Assembly: GCF_002307495.1 (NCBI RefSeq)
Contig: NZ_NTMR01000011.1
Coordinates: 1-64,000, forward strand
Direction of reading: 5' to 3'
Source of the DNA: Pseudomonas abyssi
Lineage (GTDB): Bacteria; Pseudomonadota; Gammaproteobacteria; Pseudomonadales; Pseudomonadaceae
DNA: 64,000 nucleotides
The translations under genes and the position numbers were made by a program. Below the pieces are notes generated by a model. That model searched no databases. It was given only the letters and a program-made list of their open reading frames with translations, and had not been told where the DNA came from. Below, piece by piece: positions 44,865 through 54,312 of this stretch; position 1 is the stretch's first letter; the number at the start of each line of letters is the position of its first letter.

Positions 44865-45512
44865 ATGCAATTTTTCGGACTGGCCTTGATCGCTGCTGTG
44901 CTGGCAGCGCTGCTGGTACTGCTGGTCGTGCGCTATGGCTGGCATTTGCGCTGGTTGGCAGGCTGGGTGAAAGGCAATGTGCTGTTGCTGGGCTTGGTGC
45001 TGGCGACCCTGATCGGGCTGCTCGCATGGGATCTGCAGTATTTCAGGGTGATCGAGCCACGCACCACGGCGGGCACTCTGACCTTCAGCAAGGTAGGTAA
45101 TCAGCAGTATGAGGCGGTGCTGTCCGGTGCGGGAGAAGAGCGCAGGGTGCGCTTGACCGGTGATCTCTGGGAGCTTGAGGTAGAGGTGCTGCGCTGGCAC
45201 GGCCTGGCGAGCCTGATTGGCCTGCAGGACGGCTACCGGATGCATCGGCTGCTGGGGCGCTATATCGCACTGGAACAACAGCGTGATGCCGGTAGCGCGC
45301 TGTCAGCCAACTTCAACCCCACGCCGGCCTGGCGTGATCTGTGGGTCTGGGTTGATCGGCTGGAAAGCCAGGCGATGGTGCAGGCTGATGCCTTTGAAGT
45401 GCGCTTTGTGCCCCTGGTGGATGGTGCGCGCTTTGCCCTTGAGGTCGGCCCCACCGGCCTGACGCCAGAGCCGTTGAATGCACAGGCACGCGCGGCCATG
45501 AAGGGGCTGTGA
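44865..45512 (+). CDS. conserved membrane protein of unknown function
   Basis: A 215-residue protein with two N-terminal membrane helices (about 2-22 and 38-58) and a periplasmic beta-rich domain (RTTAGTLTFSKVGNQQYEA; VRLTGDLWELEVEVLRW; LLGRYIALEQQRDAGSA). Homologues in pseudomonads are often annotated loosely as 'multidrug efflux' proteins, which the sequence does not support. AAGGAG precedes ATG 44865. Confidence 0.75.
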   Translation: MQFFGLALIAAVLAALLVLLVVRYGWHLRWLAGWVKGNVLLLGLVLATLIGLLAWDLQYFRVIEPRTTAGTLTFSKVGNQQYEAVLSGAGEERRVRLTGDLWELEVEVLRWHGLASLIGLQDGYRMHRLLGRYIALEQQRDAGSALSANFNPTPAWRDLWVWVDRLESQAMVQADAFEVRFVPLVDGARFALEVGPTGLTPEPLNAQARAAMKGL

Positions 45513-45547
45513 GCGCTGTCCCCCCGAGCGTGTCGCTACGCAGAAAC

Positions 45548-45577
45548 AAAAAAGGCTGCCCGTGGGCAGCCTTTTTT
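45548..45577. terminator. bidirectional terminator
   Basis: A-run, GGCTGCC (45554-45560), short loop, GGCAGCC (45565-45571), six T. It lies between the convergent membrane-protein and SDR genes. Confidence 0.82.
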
Positions 45578-45592
45578 ATTGCCGGCTGGCAA

Positions 45593-46360
45593 TCAGGACA
45601 GCATGCCGCCGTCGACGTTGATGGCAGCGCCGGTAGTGTAGCTGGAGGCTTCGCTCACCAGGTACAGCACGGTGCCGGCCATTTCGGACGGGTCTGCTGC
45701 ACGGGCCAGCGGGATGCGCTCCAGTGCCGGCTTGAGGATCGCGTCGTTGGTGGTCAGGGCTGAGGCGAACTTGGTGTCGGTCAGGCCTGGCAGCAGGGCG
45801 TTGCAGCGGATGCCGAACTGAGCGGTTTCCTTGGCGAAGACCTTGGTCATGTTGATGACCGCTGCCTTGGTGATGGAGTAGATGCCCTGCAGCTGGCCGG
45901 GCACGACGCCGTTGACCGAGGCGACGTTGAGGATGTTGCCGCCGCCGTTTTTGCGCATCAGCTTGCCGGCTTCTACCGACATGAAGAAGTAGCCACGGAT
46001 ATTGACGTCAACGGTCTTCTGGAAGGCGCCCAGGTCTGTGTCCAGCACGTTACCGAAGTAGGGGTTGGCAGCAGCGTTGTTGACCAGGATGTCCAGTTTG
46101 CCGAACTGCGATTCAATCGCTGCAACGGTGGCGACGATCTGCTCCATGTCGCCGATGTGGCAAGCCTGGGCTGACGCCTTGCCACCGGCGGCGACAATGG
46201 CGTCGGCTACGGCCTGGCAGTCTTCGACCTTGCGGCTGGAGATGATCACGTGCGCGCCCTGCTGGGCCAGCAGCTTGGCGATGGCTTCACCGATGCCGCG
46301 GCTGCCGCCGGTTACCAGGGCTACTTTGCCGTCGAGGTCGAACAGTTGGGTCTTTTGCAT
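45593..46360 (-). CDS. short-chain dehydrogenase/reductase
   Basis: A 255-residue classical SDR: TGGSRGIGEAIAKLL cofactor loop, NNAA motif (LVNNAAANP), catalytic Ser in NVASVNG and YSITK (Tyr-x3-Lys), and PGLTDT. The arginine in SSRK after beta 2 suggests NADP(H). Substrate unknown; the gene order matches the SDR following nudC in P. aeruginosa. Confidence 0.88.
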   Translation of the reverse strand: MQKTQLFDLDGKVALVTGGSRGIGEAIAKLLAQQGAHVIISSRKVEDCQAVADAIVAAGGKASAQACHIGDMEQIVATVAAIESQFGKLDILVNNAAANPYFGNVLDTDLGAFQKTVDVNIRGYFFMSVEAGKLMRKNGGGNILNVASVNGVVPGQLQGIYSITKAAVINMTKVFAKETAQFGIRCNALLPGLTDTKFASALTTNDAILKPALERIPLARAADPSEMAGTVLYLVSEASSYTTGAAINVDGGMLS

Positions 46361-46589
46361 GGCTTGATCCTTGATCTCGTTCTGCCTCCTTGCAGAGGCG
46401 CTGATTGGATGCCGCGCAGCGGCCGCAGATAACTGCGCGCGCCGGGCAGGGCGACATGACCGCTTAATCTAAAGCAGCGATGGGGCAGTAACAAGGAATG
46501 TGTCAGAGGATTAGACAGGGTGTTGCCGGAGCATTGGCTGGATCAATGGGCCACCGGCTGCAGGGCGCAGCTGGTGGCGCTATTTGGGG

Positions 46590-48395
46590 TTAGTGGTTGT
46601 TCTGGCTGGCGATAAAGGCGCGCCAGCCGCCAAAGCTGGTAATGTCGCGTGCGCCCTGCAGTGCGGCTGGCTCGCAGATGAATCCCTTGACCCAACGGCC
46701 ATCGGCCAGTTGCAGGTTGCCGATGCCCAGCGGCGGTGGAATTTCGGCAACAAATTCGCCGAAGCGGGCTATGGGTACATCCCACAACTCGACGATGATC
46801 TGTGCGCCATCCTCGTTGACGCGCGCCAATCCCGGTTTGGGGGGGACGGTGCCGGGCAGGGCATACAGGCGGTAGTCGGCGCAGGTCAGGGTCTGCTCTA
46901 CCAGGCAGGCGTCGCGGGTGGTGAGCTGGAAGTTGAGCGGCATGCCGGTCAGGTGGGCGCCAACCACCGCAACGCGAACGGAACCGGGTGCGGGCGGGGA
47001 CGATTCGGCCGGCGGCGGGCAGGGGCGGTCGGTGGCCCCCAGTCGCAGTGCCATGTGCTGTTGCCAGCGTTTGCCGAGGCTGGCCAAGGCGTGGTCGTGC
47101 CAGGCCGGAGCAATCAGCGTGACGCCCGCTGGCAGACCGTCTGCGCGGAACCCTGCCGGTACGGCCAGCGCGCTGAGGTCGGCCAGGTTGGTGAAATTGG
47201 TGTAGGTGCCAAATTGGCTGTTATACAGCACCGGCTCATTCTGCATCTCGCTGATACGGCGAATGGTCGGTGAGGTAGGGACCAGCAGGGCGTCGAAGTC
47301 GGCCAGCAGCAGGTTGATCCGACGTGACAGCTCGGCACGGGTGTATTCCGCGCGGTAGGCGTCGCAGGCGCTGTACTGGTCGCCGCCGGCCGTAATCGCG
47401 CGTACCACCGGGTCCATGTCGTCCGGGTTGACGCCATCGACAGCAACTGTCCGCTCCGCCACCCAGGAGCCCTGATACAGCTGGGCTGCCAGTTCGGCAA
47501 AGGGGCTAAAGTCGATCTCGCACAGCTCGGCTCCCAGCGCGCGCCATTGCTCCAGCGCGGCCTCGTAGGCGGCTTGCATCTGTTGGTCGCCGTGGAACTC
47601 GGGGTTGCTGGCAATCGCCAGGCGCGGCGCCTGAGGCATACCGACCGGTGCACTGCCAGGATTGGCGCGGCTATAAGGGTCGGCAGGGTCGAAACCGCCA
47701 GCGATGCCGGCGACCTGCTCGGCATCCTCTACGGTCAGGGCGAAAACGGAGATGCAATCCAGCGTTTTGCAGGCCGGAACCAGGCCCGTATTGGGCAACC
47801 AGCCGCGCGTTGGCTTGAGGCCGACGATGTTGTTGAAGCCGGCCGGTACGCGACCCGAGCCGGCGGTGTCGGTGCCCAGTGCAAAGGGCACCAGCCCGCG
47901 GGCGACGGCACTGGCTGAGCCTGAACTGGAGCCACCGCTGACGTACTCGGGGTTGAAGCTGTTGGCGACTGCGCCGTAGGGCGAGCGGGTGCCCACCAGC
48001 CCGGTGGCAAACTGATCCAGGTTGGTCTTGCCAATCAAAATGGCACCGGCCGCACGCAGGCGGGTGACCACGGTCGCATCGTTATCGGCGACACGGCCAA
48101 AGGCTGGGCAGGCGGCAGTGGTCTGCCATCCGGCAGCATCGATATTGTCCTTGATCGCAAAGGGCACGCCGTACAGCGGCAGTGTTGTCAGGTCACCATT
48201 GGCAGCGTCCAGCTGGGCTGCCAGTGCTTGCAGTTGGCCGGTCAGTTGCTCGGCGCTGGCTAGGCTGATCCAGGCGTTGTCTGTCTCGCTTAGCTGGGCG
48301 CGCAGAGCGGGCAGCAGCGTGTCGGGGGAGACGCCGGGTTGTTGGTAGGCTTGCTGCCATTGGCTCAGGGTGAAACCGGTGGTGCTGTTGCTCAT
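46590..48395 (-). CDS. atzF: allophanate hydrolase
   Basis: A 601-residue protein, the size of AtzF-type allophanate hydrolases. The amidase domain (1-450) has the Ser-cisSer-Lys triad: Lys in FAIKDNIDAAG near 82, GGSSSGSASAVA, and the nucleophile in GTDTAGSGRVPA. The C-terminal domain (about 475-600, GAHLTGMPLNFQL; YALPGTVPPKPGLARV) is the allophanate-specific second domain. It converts allophanate to ammonia and carbon dioxide. No urea carboxylase gene is nearby, so its partner lies elsewhere or its substrate differs. Confidence 0.87.
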   Translation of the reverse strand: MSNSTTGFTLSQWQQAYQQPGVSPDTLLPALRAQLSETDNAWISLASAEQLTGQLQALAAQLDAANGDLTTLPLYGVPFAIKDNIDAAGWQTTAACPAFGRVADNDATVVTRLRAAGAILIGKTNLDQFATGLVGTRSPYGAVANSFNPEYVSGGSSSGSASAVARGLVPFALGTDTAGSGRVPAGFNNIVGLKPTRGWLPNTGLVPACKTLDCISVFALTVEDAEQVAGIAGGFDPADPYSRANPGSAPVGMPQAPRLAIASNPEFHGDQQMQAAYEAALEQWRALGAELCEIDFSPFAELAAQLYQGSWVAERTVAVDGVNPDDMDPVVRAITAGGDQYSACDAYRAEYTRAELSRRINLLLADFDALLVPTSPTIRRISEMQNEPVLYNSQFGTYTNFTNLADLSALAVPAGFRADGLPAGVTLIAPAWHDHALASLGKRWQQHMALRLGATDRPCPPPAESSPPAPGSVRVAVVGAHLTGMPLNFQLTTRDACLVEQTLTCADYRLYALPGTVPPKPGLARVNEDGAQIIVELWDVPIARFGEFVAEIPPPLGIGNLQLADGRWVKGFICEPAALQGARDITSFGGWRAFIASQNNH

Positions 48396-48615
48396 AGTGT
48401 TGAATACCGTCTTGGATACAAGATGGTATTAACTAAAGCAAGTCGCATGCCTCTCTGGCTAATACCAGTGTAATCAGTTGGTTAGATGTTTTTGAAGCAA
48501 AGGGGGGAGTCGGTGGAATGGCTGTGTGCCCGGTTCTGGGGCGCTTTGCCTGGTGGTCTGCCTGATTGCGGGGCAGAGAGGGGGCCAGGGCGGCACCCCT
48601 CCTTGGCTGTCGGCC

Positions 48616-48930
48616 TCAGGCGGGGAACAGTTCGCCCAGCTTGAGGGCCAGCATCATGTCGCCTTCAGCGCGCAGCTTGCCGCCCATGAACGCCTGCATG
48701 CCGTCGGTTTCGCCTGTCATGACGCCGACCAGGGTTTCCTTGTCCATGATCAGGGTGACGTTCGGATCGGCGGCTTCGCCTTTGGCCAGAGCGCAGGTGC
48801 CATCCTTGACGGTCACGTTGAAGTTCTCGTCGTCGGTGATGTTGAACTGGAATACCAGATCCAGACCGGCTGCAGCGGCTGAGTTGAACTTGGATTCCAT
48901 CTGGCTGGTGATTTCTGCAACGGTAGTCAT
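48616..48930 (-). CDS. SCP2 sterol-binding-domain protein
   Basis: A 104-residue single-domain SCP2 protein (LDLVFQFNITDDENFNVTVKDG-type strands; VTLIMDKETLVGVMTG; LRAEGDMMLALKL). SCP2 domains bind hydrophobic ligands such as fatty acyl chains. The bacterial role is unclear. Cysteine-free and soluble. Confidence 0.85.
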   Translation of the reverse strand: MTTVAEITSQMESKFNSAAAAGLDLVFQFNITDDENFNVTVKDGTCALAKGEAADPNVTLIMDKETLVGVMTGETDGMQAFMGGKLRAEGDMMLALKLGELFPA

Positions 48931-48980
48931 CGGTCGTTCCTATGCTGGTTGAAGTGACGGGGCTGGATGCGCCGTCGCGG

Positions 48981-49685
48981 TTATCTGTAGCTGATCCATT
49001 CCGGACGCTGGTGGATGTCCAGGTGCGCCTGGCTGTTGAAGGCAGCCAGGCTGACCTTGTCCGCCCGGTACTGCAACCGGCTGACAGAGGTGTTCACGAT
49101 TTGCCAGTTCAGCTCAAAGGCGCTGGTGGCTGGCATTTGCGTGATCAGTTGCAGGGCGGCGGTAATGGTGCCGCCCGAGGCAAAGATGGCGATGTTCTGG
49201 CCGCTGTCGGTGTTGGCTGCCATGACGCGCTGCAGACCGCCGGCTACCTGATCTACATAGCTTTGCCAGGTGGGGCAGCCCTGCGGCGGGTTATCGTCGG
49301 TGATCCACAGGGTCACAGCCATGCTGAAAATACGCTGGAATTCCTTGCGGTATTGCCCGGCATGGGCGAGGTAGAAGTCGGTGTCGGCGATGTGATCACG
49401 CACCCGGGGCAGGTAGGCTGCCATGACGGGATCAGAGTGGTATTCGTTGAATGCCGGATCGATCTGTATGTCGGTTTCGGGTTGGCGCAAGCCCGCCAGG
49501 CAGTGACGGGCGGTGTCTATCTGACGGCGCAGATCGCCTGCATAGCAGGCATCAATACGCAGGCCGCAGCGATGCAGAAACTCGCCGCACAGCTGGGATT
49601 GGCGCACGCCCAGCGGGGACAGTTCATCGTAGTTGGCTGCGCCCAGCGACGCCTGCCCGTGTCTGATCAGGTAGATACTGCCCAC
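48981..49685 (-). CDS. histidine phosphatase family protein
   Basis: A 234-residue phosphoglycerate-mutase-like phosphatase with the RHG motif (YLIRHGQASLG) carrying the phosphorylated His, and a downstream acid/His pair (FNEYHSD; FASGGT where many members have SHG). The last motif lacks the usual second His (IAIFASGGTITA), which may alter activity. It lies 50 bases upstream of the SCP2 gene on the same strand. Confidence 0.83.
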   Translation of the reverse strand: MGSIYLIRHGQASLGAANYDELSPLGVRQSQLCGEFLHRCGLRIDACYAGDLRRQIDTARHCLAGLRQPETDIQIDPAFNEYHSDPVMAAYLPRVRDHIADTDFYLAHAGQYRKEFQRIFSMAVTLWITDDNPPQGCPTWQSYVDQVAGGLQRVMAANTDSGQNIAIFASGGTITAALQLITQMPATSAFELNWQIVNTSVSRLQYRADKVSLAAFNSQAHLDIHQRPEWISYR

Positions 49686-49858
49686 AATCCCCGGTCCCGT
49701 TTGCTGTTATGCGTTGAGGTTAGGCTTGAGCTGACGAGGCTGTCAATACAAAATCATACGAGCGTTTGAATTTTGCCAGCGCCGGCGCCGCCCATGGACA
49801 GGGCGTTGCTGTATGCTTGAGCGCCAATGCAGGCTATTTGAACAGGGTGGAGAGCGCA

Positions 49859-50884
49859 GTGGAATGGTTTGATCAGTATGTCTTTTTCCTCGCCAAGGCG
49901 CTGACGGTGCTGCTGGTTGTTGGTGCGCTCATCGTGCTGGTCGCGGCCAGCAAGGGCCGTGGCAAGCGGGCAGAGGGGACGCTGCAGGTCAGTCGTCTGA
50001 ATGACCGTTTCCAGCGTATGAACGAACAACTGAGCGAGCTGGTGCTCAGTAAGCAGGCACGCAAGGCGCAGCTCAAGATCCGCAAGCAGGAGGCCAAGGC
50101 ACGCAGCAAGGACCCGCAGGCGGACGAGCAGGGGCGCGTCTACGTGCTCAACTTTCACGGTGACATCAAGGCCAGCGCGCTGGAGAACCTGCGTCACGAG
50201 GTCAGCGCGGTGCTGGAAATCGCCCGCCCGAGCGATGAGGTGCTGGTGCGCCTGGAAAGTGGCGGTGGCATGGTCCACGCCTACGGGCTGGCGGCTTCGC
50301 AGCTGGTACGAGTGCGCGAGGCAGGGATTCCGTTGACTATCGCCGTCGACAAGGTAGCGGCCAGCGGCGGCTACATGATGGCCTGTATTGCCGACCGCGT
50401 TCTGGCAGCGCCCTTTGCCATGCTCGGCTCCATTGGTGTGGTGGCTCAGTTGCCCAACGTGCATCGTCTGCTGAAGAAGCACGATATCGACTTCGAGATG
50501 CTGACGGCTGGCGAATACAAGCGCACACTGACTATCTTTGGTGAGAACAGCGACAAGGGGCGGGAGAAATTTCAGGAAGATCTGGAAACCATCCACCGCC
50601 TGTTCAAGGCGTTTGTGGCCCGCTACCGCCCGACACTGGATATTGACGCGGTGGCAACCGGCGAGGTCTGGTTTGGTAGCGAAGCCCTGTCGCGCGGCCT
50701 GGCCGATGAGATCAAGACCAGCGATCAGTATCTGTGCGAGCGCGTTCGCCAGGCTGACGTCTTTGAGGTGCAGTTTGAACAGCGTAAGCGGCTGCAGGAG
50801 CGCCTGTCCGGCGGCCTGTCCCAGACGGCTGACAAGCTGTTGGTCACCTGGGCTTCACGCTTTCACAATCAACGATTCTGGTAG
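49859..50884 (+). CDS. sohB: inner-membrane serine protease SohB
   Basis: A 341-residue S49 peptidase. An N-terminal membrane helix (about 9-31) and a charged linker precede the protease domain, with nucleophile Ser in VAASGGYMMA and general-base Lys in TAGEYKRTL. SohB is a signal-peptide-peptidase-like enzyme in the periplasm-facing membrane. GTG 49859 has GGAG seven bases upstream and gives the usual length; the longer open frame is unlikely. Confidence 0.9.
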   Translation: MEWFDQYVFFLAKALTVLLVVGALIVLVAASKGRGKRAEGTLQVSRLNDRFQRMNEQLSELVLSKQARKAQLKIRKQEAKARSKDPQADEQGRVYVLNFHGDIKASALENLRHEVSAVLEIARPSDEVLVRLESGGGMVHAYGLAASQLVRVREAGIPLTIAVDKVAASGGYMMACIADRVLAAPFAMLGSIGVVAQLPNVHRLLKKHDIDFEMLTAGEYKRTLTIFGENSDKGREKFQEDLETIHRLFKAFVARYRPTLDIDAVATGEVWFGSEALSRGLADEIKTSDQYLCERVRQADVFEVQFEQRKRLQERLSGGLSQTADKLLVTWASRFHNQRFW

Positions 50885-50892
50885 GAGCGAAT

Positions 50893-51879
50893 ATGTCTGA
50901 ATTCAAGGCGTTGGTGGTATCTGAGCAGGACGGACGCTATGTTTCGGCCGTGCAGCAGCGGCACGTGGATGAACTGCCCGAAGGCGACGTACTGATTCGT
51001 GTGCGCTACTCCTCGCTGAACTACAAGGATGCCCTGTCCGCCAGCGGCAACAAGGGCGTCACCCGGAACTACCCCCACACCCCGGGCATCGATGCGGCGG
51101 GTGTAGTGGAGGCCAGCTCTGCGCCAGAGCTGGTGGCGGGCGATGAGGTGATTGTGACCGGTTACGACCTGGGTATGGGCACCGCTGGTGGCTTTGGCCA
51201 GTATATTCGGGTGCCGGCGAGCTGGGTCATCAAGCGTCCTGAGGGGCTGTCCCTGCGTGACAGCATGGTACTGGGGACTGCCGGTCTGACGGCGGCCCTG
51301 TGTATCGACAAGCTGGAGCAGGCCGGCCTGACGCCTGGTCAGGGGCCGGTACTGGTGACCGGCGCGACAGGGGGCGTGGGCAGTATTGCCGTGGCCATGC
51401 TGTCCAGCCTGGGGTATGAGGTGGCCGCCGCCACTGGCAAGGCGCTGCAGGCCGAGATGCTCAAGCGCCTGGGTGCCAGTCAAATTGTTGACCGTACCGC
51501 GCTGCAAAGCGGCACAGAAAAGATGCTACTCAAGGAGCAGTGGGCAGGGGCGGTGGACACCGTGGGGGGCGATATCCTGTTCAACGTGGTCAAGTCGCTG
51601 CGCTATGGTGCCAGCGTCGCCACCTGCGGGATGACCGCCGGCGGAGCCTTTGCCGCGACTGTGTTCCCGTTCATTCTGCGCAACGTCAACCTGCTGGGGG
51701 TGGACTCGGTCGAGCTGCCACTGGTGGTCAAGGCGTCGATGTGGGATCGGCTGTCGCTGCAGTGGAAGACCGATCTGCACAATCTGGAGCGGGAAGTTTC
51801 GCTGGAGGAGCTGCCCAACGAGATCGAGCGTATTCTGACCGGCAAGATGACCGGGCGCGTGGTGGTCAATCTGGATTAG
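50893..51879 (+). CDS. acuI: YhdH/AcuI-type quinone oxidoreductase (acrylyl-CoA reductase-like)
   Basis: A 328-residue MDR protein of the YhdH/YhfP group: YSSLNYKDALSASG near 40, TPGIDAAGVV, GTAGLTAALCID, and the NADPH loop VTGATGGVGSIAVAML. E. coli YhdH and Rhodobacter AcuI reduce acrylyl-CoA. It begins eight bases after sohB and ends before a strong terminator. Confidence 0.85.
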   Translation: MSEFKALVVSEQDGRYVSAVQQRHVDELPEGDVLIRVRYSSLNYKDALSASGNKGVTRNYPHTPGIDAAGVVEASSAPELVAGDEVIVTGYDLGMGTAGGFGQYIRVPASWVIKRPEGLSLRDSMVLGTAGLTAALCIDKLEQAGLTPGQGPVLVTGATGGVGSIAVAMLSSLGYEVAAATGKALQAEMLKRLGASQIVDRTALQSGTEKMLLKEQWAGAVDTVGGDILFNVVKSLRYGASVATCGMTAGGAFAATVFPFILRNVNLLGVDSVELPLVVKASMWDRLSLQWKTDLHNLEREVSLEELPNEIERILTGKMTGRVVVNLD

Positions 51880-51908
51880 TCGGCTGGCAGCATGTATCAA
51901 GCAGGCAT

Positions 51909-51940
51909 AAAAAAACCGGGGCCCAGCCCCGGTTTTTTTT
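51909..51940. terminator. bidirectional terminator
   Basis: A-run, CCGGGGC (51916-51922), loop CCA, GCCCCGG (51926-51932), eight or more T. It separates acuI from the convergent DUF934 gene. Confidence 0.85.
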
Positions 51941-51946
51941 TGCGCC

Positions 51947-52444
51947 TCAGGCGCGGCGGCGGAACAGCGGTAGCGGCTGATCGGTCGCTGCCTGATAGGT
52001 GTTGGAAAAGTCTTTCAGGCTTTCCAGCGCCTCATCGGCGTTGCGGTCGGCACGCAGGGCAAAGGCGTCAAAGCCGCAGCGCTGCATGAAGAACAGCTGA
52101 TCACGCAGGACATCGCCAATGGCGCGGACTTCGCCCTGGTACTGGTAGCGGTCACGCAGCAGGCGGGCGTTGGAGTAGTTGCGACCGTCGCTGAAGACCG
52201 GGAAGTTCAGTGCGATAACCTGGAACTGCTGCAGGTCATCGGCAATGCTTTCCACTTCCTCGTCGCTGTCCAGCCACACACCCAGACCGCCATCACGGGC
52301 TTTCAGGGCATGGCTGTGCTCCAGCCACAGTGCCAGCGGCACGATGATACTGTCGCTGTTGGGCAGGCCGTCCAGGGTGGCGTCCTTGTCCAGCAGGTGC
52401 CAACTGTCGTTGACCACCTCACCGTTCTTAATTAGCCGCTGCAT
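51947..52444 (-). CDS. DUF934 protein, cysI partner
   Basis: A 165-residue DUF934 protein (MQRLIKNGEVVNDSW start; IALNFPVFSDGRNYSNARLLRDR and RAIGDVLRDQLFFMQRCGFDAF-type regions, here abbreviated to FPVFSDGRNYS and DQLFFMQRCGF). The family almost always follows cysI in pseudomonads and is thought to aid sulfite reduction; its biochemical role is not established. Start 52444 overlaps the end of cysI by 17 bases. Confidence 0.87.
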   Translation of the reverse strand: MQRLIKNGEVVNDSWHLLDKDATLDGLPNSDSIIVPLALWLEHSHALKARDGGLGVWLDSDEEVESIADDLQQFQVIALNFPVFSDGRNYSNARLLRDRYQYQGEVRAIGDVLRDQLFFMQRCGFDAFALRADRNADEALESLKDFSNTYQAATDQPLPLFRRRA

Positions 52445-54086
52445 ACACGCGCTCCTTGAAGGGTGCCATGCCGATACGCTTGAAGGTATCGAGGAACTGT
52501 TCTTCGGGGGTGCGGTTCTCGATGTAGACATCGATCACCTTGGTCATCACGCTGGGCATATCTTCGGCCGAGAAGGACGGGCCGAGGATCTGGCCGATGC
52601 TGGCGTCGCGACCGCTGTTGCCGCCAATCGAGACCTGATAGAACTCCTGGCCTTTTTTGTCGACGCCCAGTACGCCAATGTGCCCCACATGGTGGTGACC
52701 GCAGGCGTTCATGCAGCCTGAAATGTTCAGGTCCAGATCGCCGATGTCGTGCAGGTAGTCCAGGTCATCAAAGGTGCGCTGGATGGCTTCGGCGATCGGA
52801 ATCGACTTGGCGTTGGCCAGGGCGCAGAAGTCGCCGCCGGGGCAGCAGATGATGTCGGTCAGCAGGCCGATATTGGGGGTCGCAAAACCATGCTTGCGGC
52901 AGGCTTGCCACAGCTCGTACAGGTCGCTCTGGCGTACGTCGGCCAGCACCAGATTCTGCTGGTGGGTAACGCGCAGCTCGCCGAAGCTGAACTGATCGGC
53001 CAGGTCGGCAATGGCGTCGAGCTGTTTGTCGTCGGCATCGCCCGGGGCAACCGCGGTCGGCTTGAGCGACAGGGTAACCGCGGCATAGCCCGGTACCTTG
53101 TGGGCGTGCACGTTACGCAGCGCCCAGTTGTTGAAGCCCTTTTCGGCTTCACGCTTGGCCAGGTAGTCGGCGTCGTCGCCGCTGAACTGCTCGTAGGCAG
53201 GCGCAGAGAAGTGGCCGGCAACACGATCCAGCTCTTGCTGGGTCAGGGTGGCCGGGCCGTCCTTGGTGTGCGCCCATTCGGCATTGACCTTCTCGGCGAA
53301 GACCTCGGGAGTCAGAGCCTTGACCAGGATCTTGATGCGCGCCTTGTACTTGTTGTCACGACGGCCATAGCGGTTGTAGACACGCAGGATGGCATCGAGA
53401 TACGTCAGCAGGTGCTGCCAGGGCAGGAATTCGCAAATCTGCGAGCCGACAATCGGCGTGCGGCCGAGACCGCCACCCACCAGCACGCGGAAGCCGATGT
53501 CGCCGGCATCGTTACGTACAACGTTCAGGCCGATGTCGTGTACGCCGATGGCGGCACGGTCCGCCTCAGCGCCGTTGACGGCAATCTTGAACTTGCGCGG
53601 CAGGAAGGCGAATTCCGGGTGGAAGGTAGACCACTGACGGATGATTTCGCACCACGGACGCGGGTCAACCAGCTCGTCAGCAGCAACGCCGGCAAACTGA
53701 TCGGTCGTGGTGTTGCGGATACAGTTGCCGCTGGTCTGAATGGCGTGCATCTGGACTTCGGCCAGGTGGGCCAGAATATCCGGCACGTCTTCCAGGGCCG
53801 GCCAGTTGAACTGCACGTTCTGACGGGTACTGAAATGTACATAGCCCTTGTCGTACTGACGGGCAATCAGGGCCAGTTTGCGCACTTGTCTGGCAGAAAT
53901 CAGGCCGTAGGGGATGGCAACGCGCAGCATTGGCGCGTAGCGCTGAACATACAGACCGTTCTGCAGGCGCAGCGGCAGGAATTCGCTCTCGCTCAGCTCG
54001 CCGGCGAGAAAGCGGCGGGTCTGATCGCGGAACTGCTTTACGCGGTCCTCGACGATCTGCTGATCATATTCGTCGTAGATATACAT
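52428..54086 (-). CDS. cysI: sulfite reductase hemoprotein (nitrite/sulfite reductase)
   Basis: A 552-residue siroheme reductase. Iron-sulfur/siroheme cysteines occur in CCPGGDFCALANAKS (C-x5-C) and NISGCMNACGHHHVGH (C-x3-C). Ferredoxin-like half-domains carry YVHFSTRQNVQFNW and LRVTHQQNLVLADV. It reduces sulfite to sulfide for cysteine synthesis. It is paired with DUF934 rather than CysJ, consistent with ferredoxin as donor. An AT-rich upstream region (54087-54312) probably holds CysB-type control, though I could not define a site. Confidence 0.92.
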   Translation of the reverse strand: MYIYDEYDQQIVEDRVKQFRDQTRRFLAGELSESEFLPLRLQNGLYVQRYAPMLRVAIPYGLISARQVRKLALIARQYDKGYVHFSTRQNVQFNWPALEDVPDILAHLAEVQMHAIQTSGNCIRNTTTDQFAGVAADELVDPRPWCEIIRQWSTFHPEFAFLPRKFKIAVNGAEADRAAIGVHDIGLNVVRNDAGDIGFRVLVGGGLGRTPIVGSQICEFLPWQHLLTYLDAILRVYNRYGRRDNKYKARIKILVKALTPEVFAEKVNAEWAHTKDGPATLTQQELDRVAGHFSAPAYEQFSGDDADYLAKREAEKGFNNWALRNVHAHKVPGYAAVTLSLKPTAVAPGDADDKQLDAIADLADQFSFGELRVTHQQNLVLADVRQSDLYELWQACRKHGFATPNIGLLTDIICCPGGDFCALANAKSIPIAEAIQRTFDDLDYLHDIGDLDLNISGCMNACGHHHVGHIGVLGVDKKGQEFYQVSIGGNSGRDASIGQILGPSFSAEDMPSVMTKVIDVYIENRTPEEQFLDTFKRIGMAPFKERVYAAAN

Positions 54087-54312
54087 ACAGAAACCTGTTC
54101 ATGGGGCACTGCTGGCCCCTTCTTTAGTCATGACCCTTCAGGCTTGGGCGGGCAGACAATAGCAGTTTTTGAATATGCACAAAAGGAATGTTTATCTATA
54201 TGTTTAGATCGATTTTGTACATAAAAAGCGGCCTTGAGAGCCGTGTTGGAATGGTCTTAACTGTTATCTGACATTGCACTACAACCATAACAACAAGACA
54301 GAGGGCTTTTAT

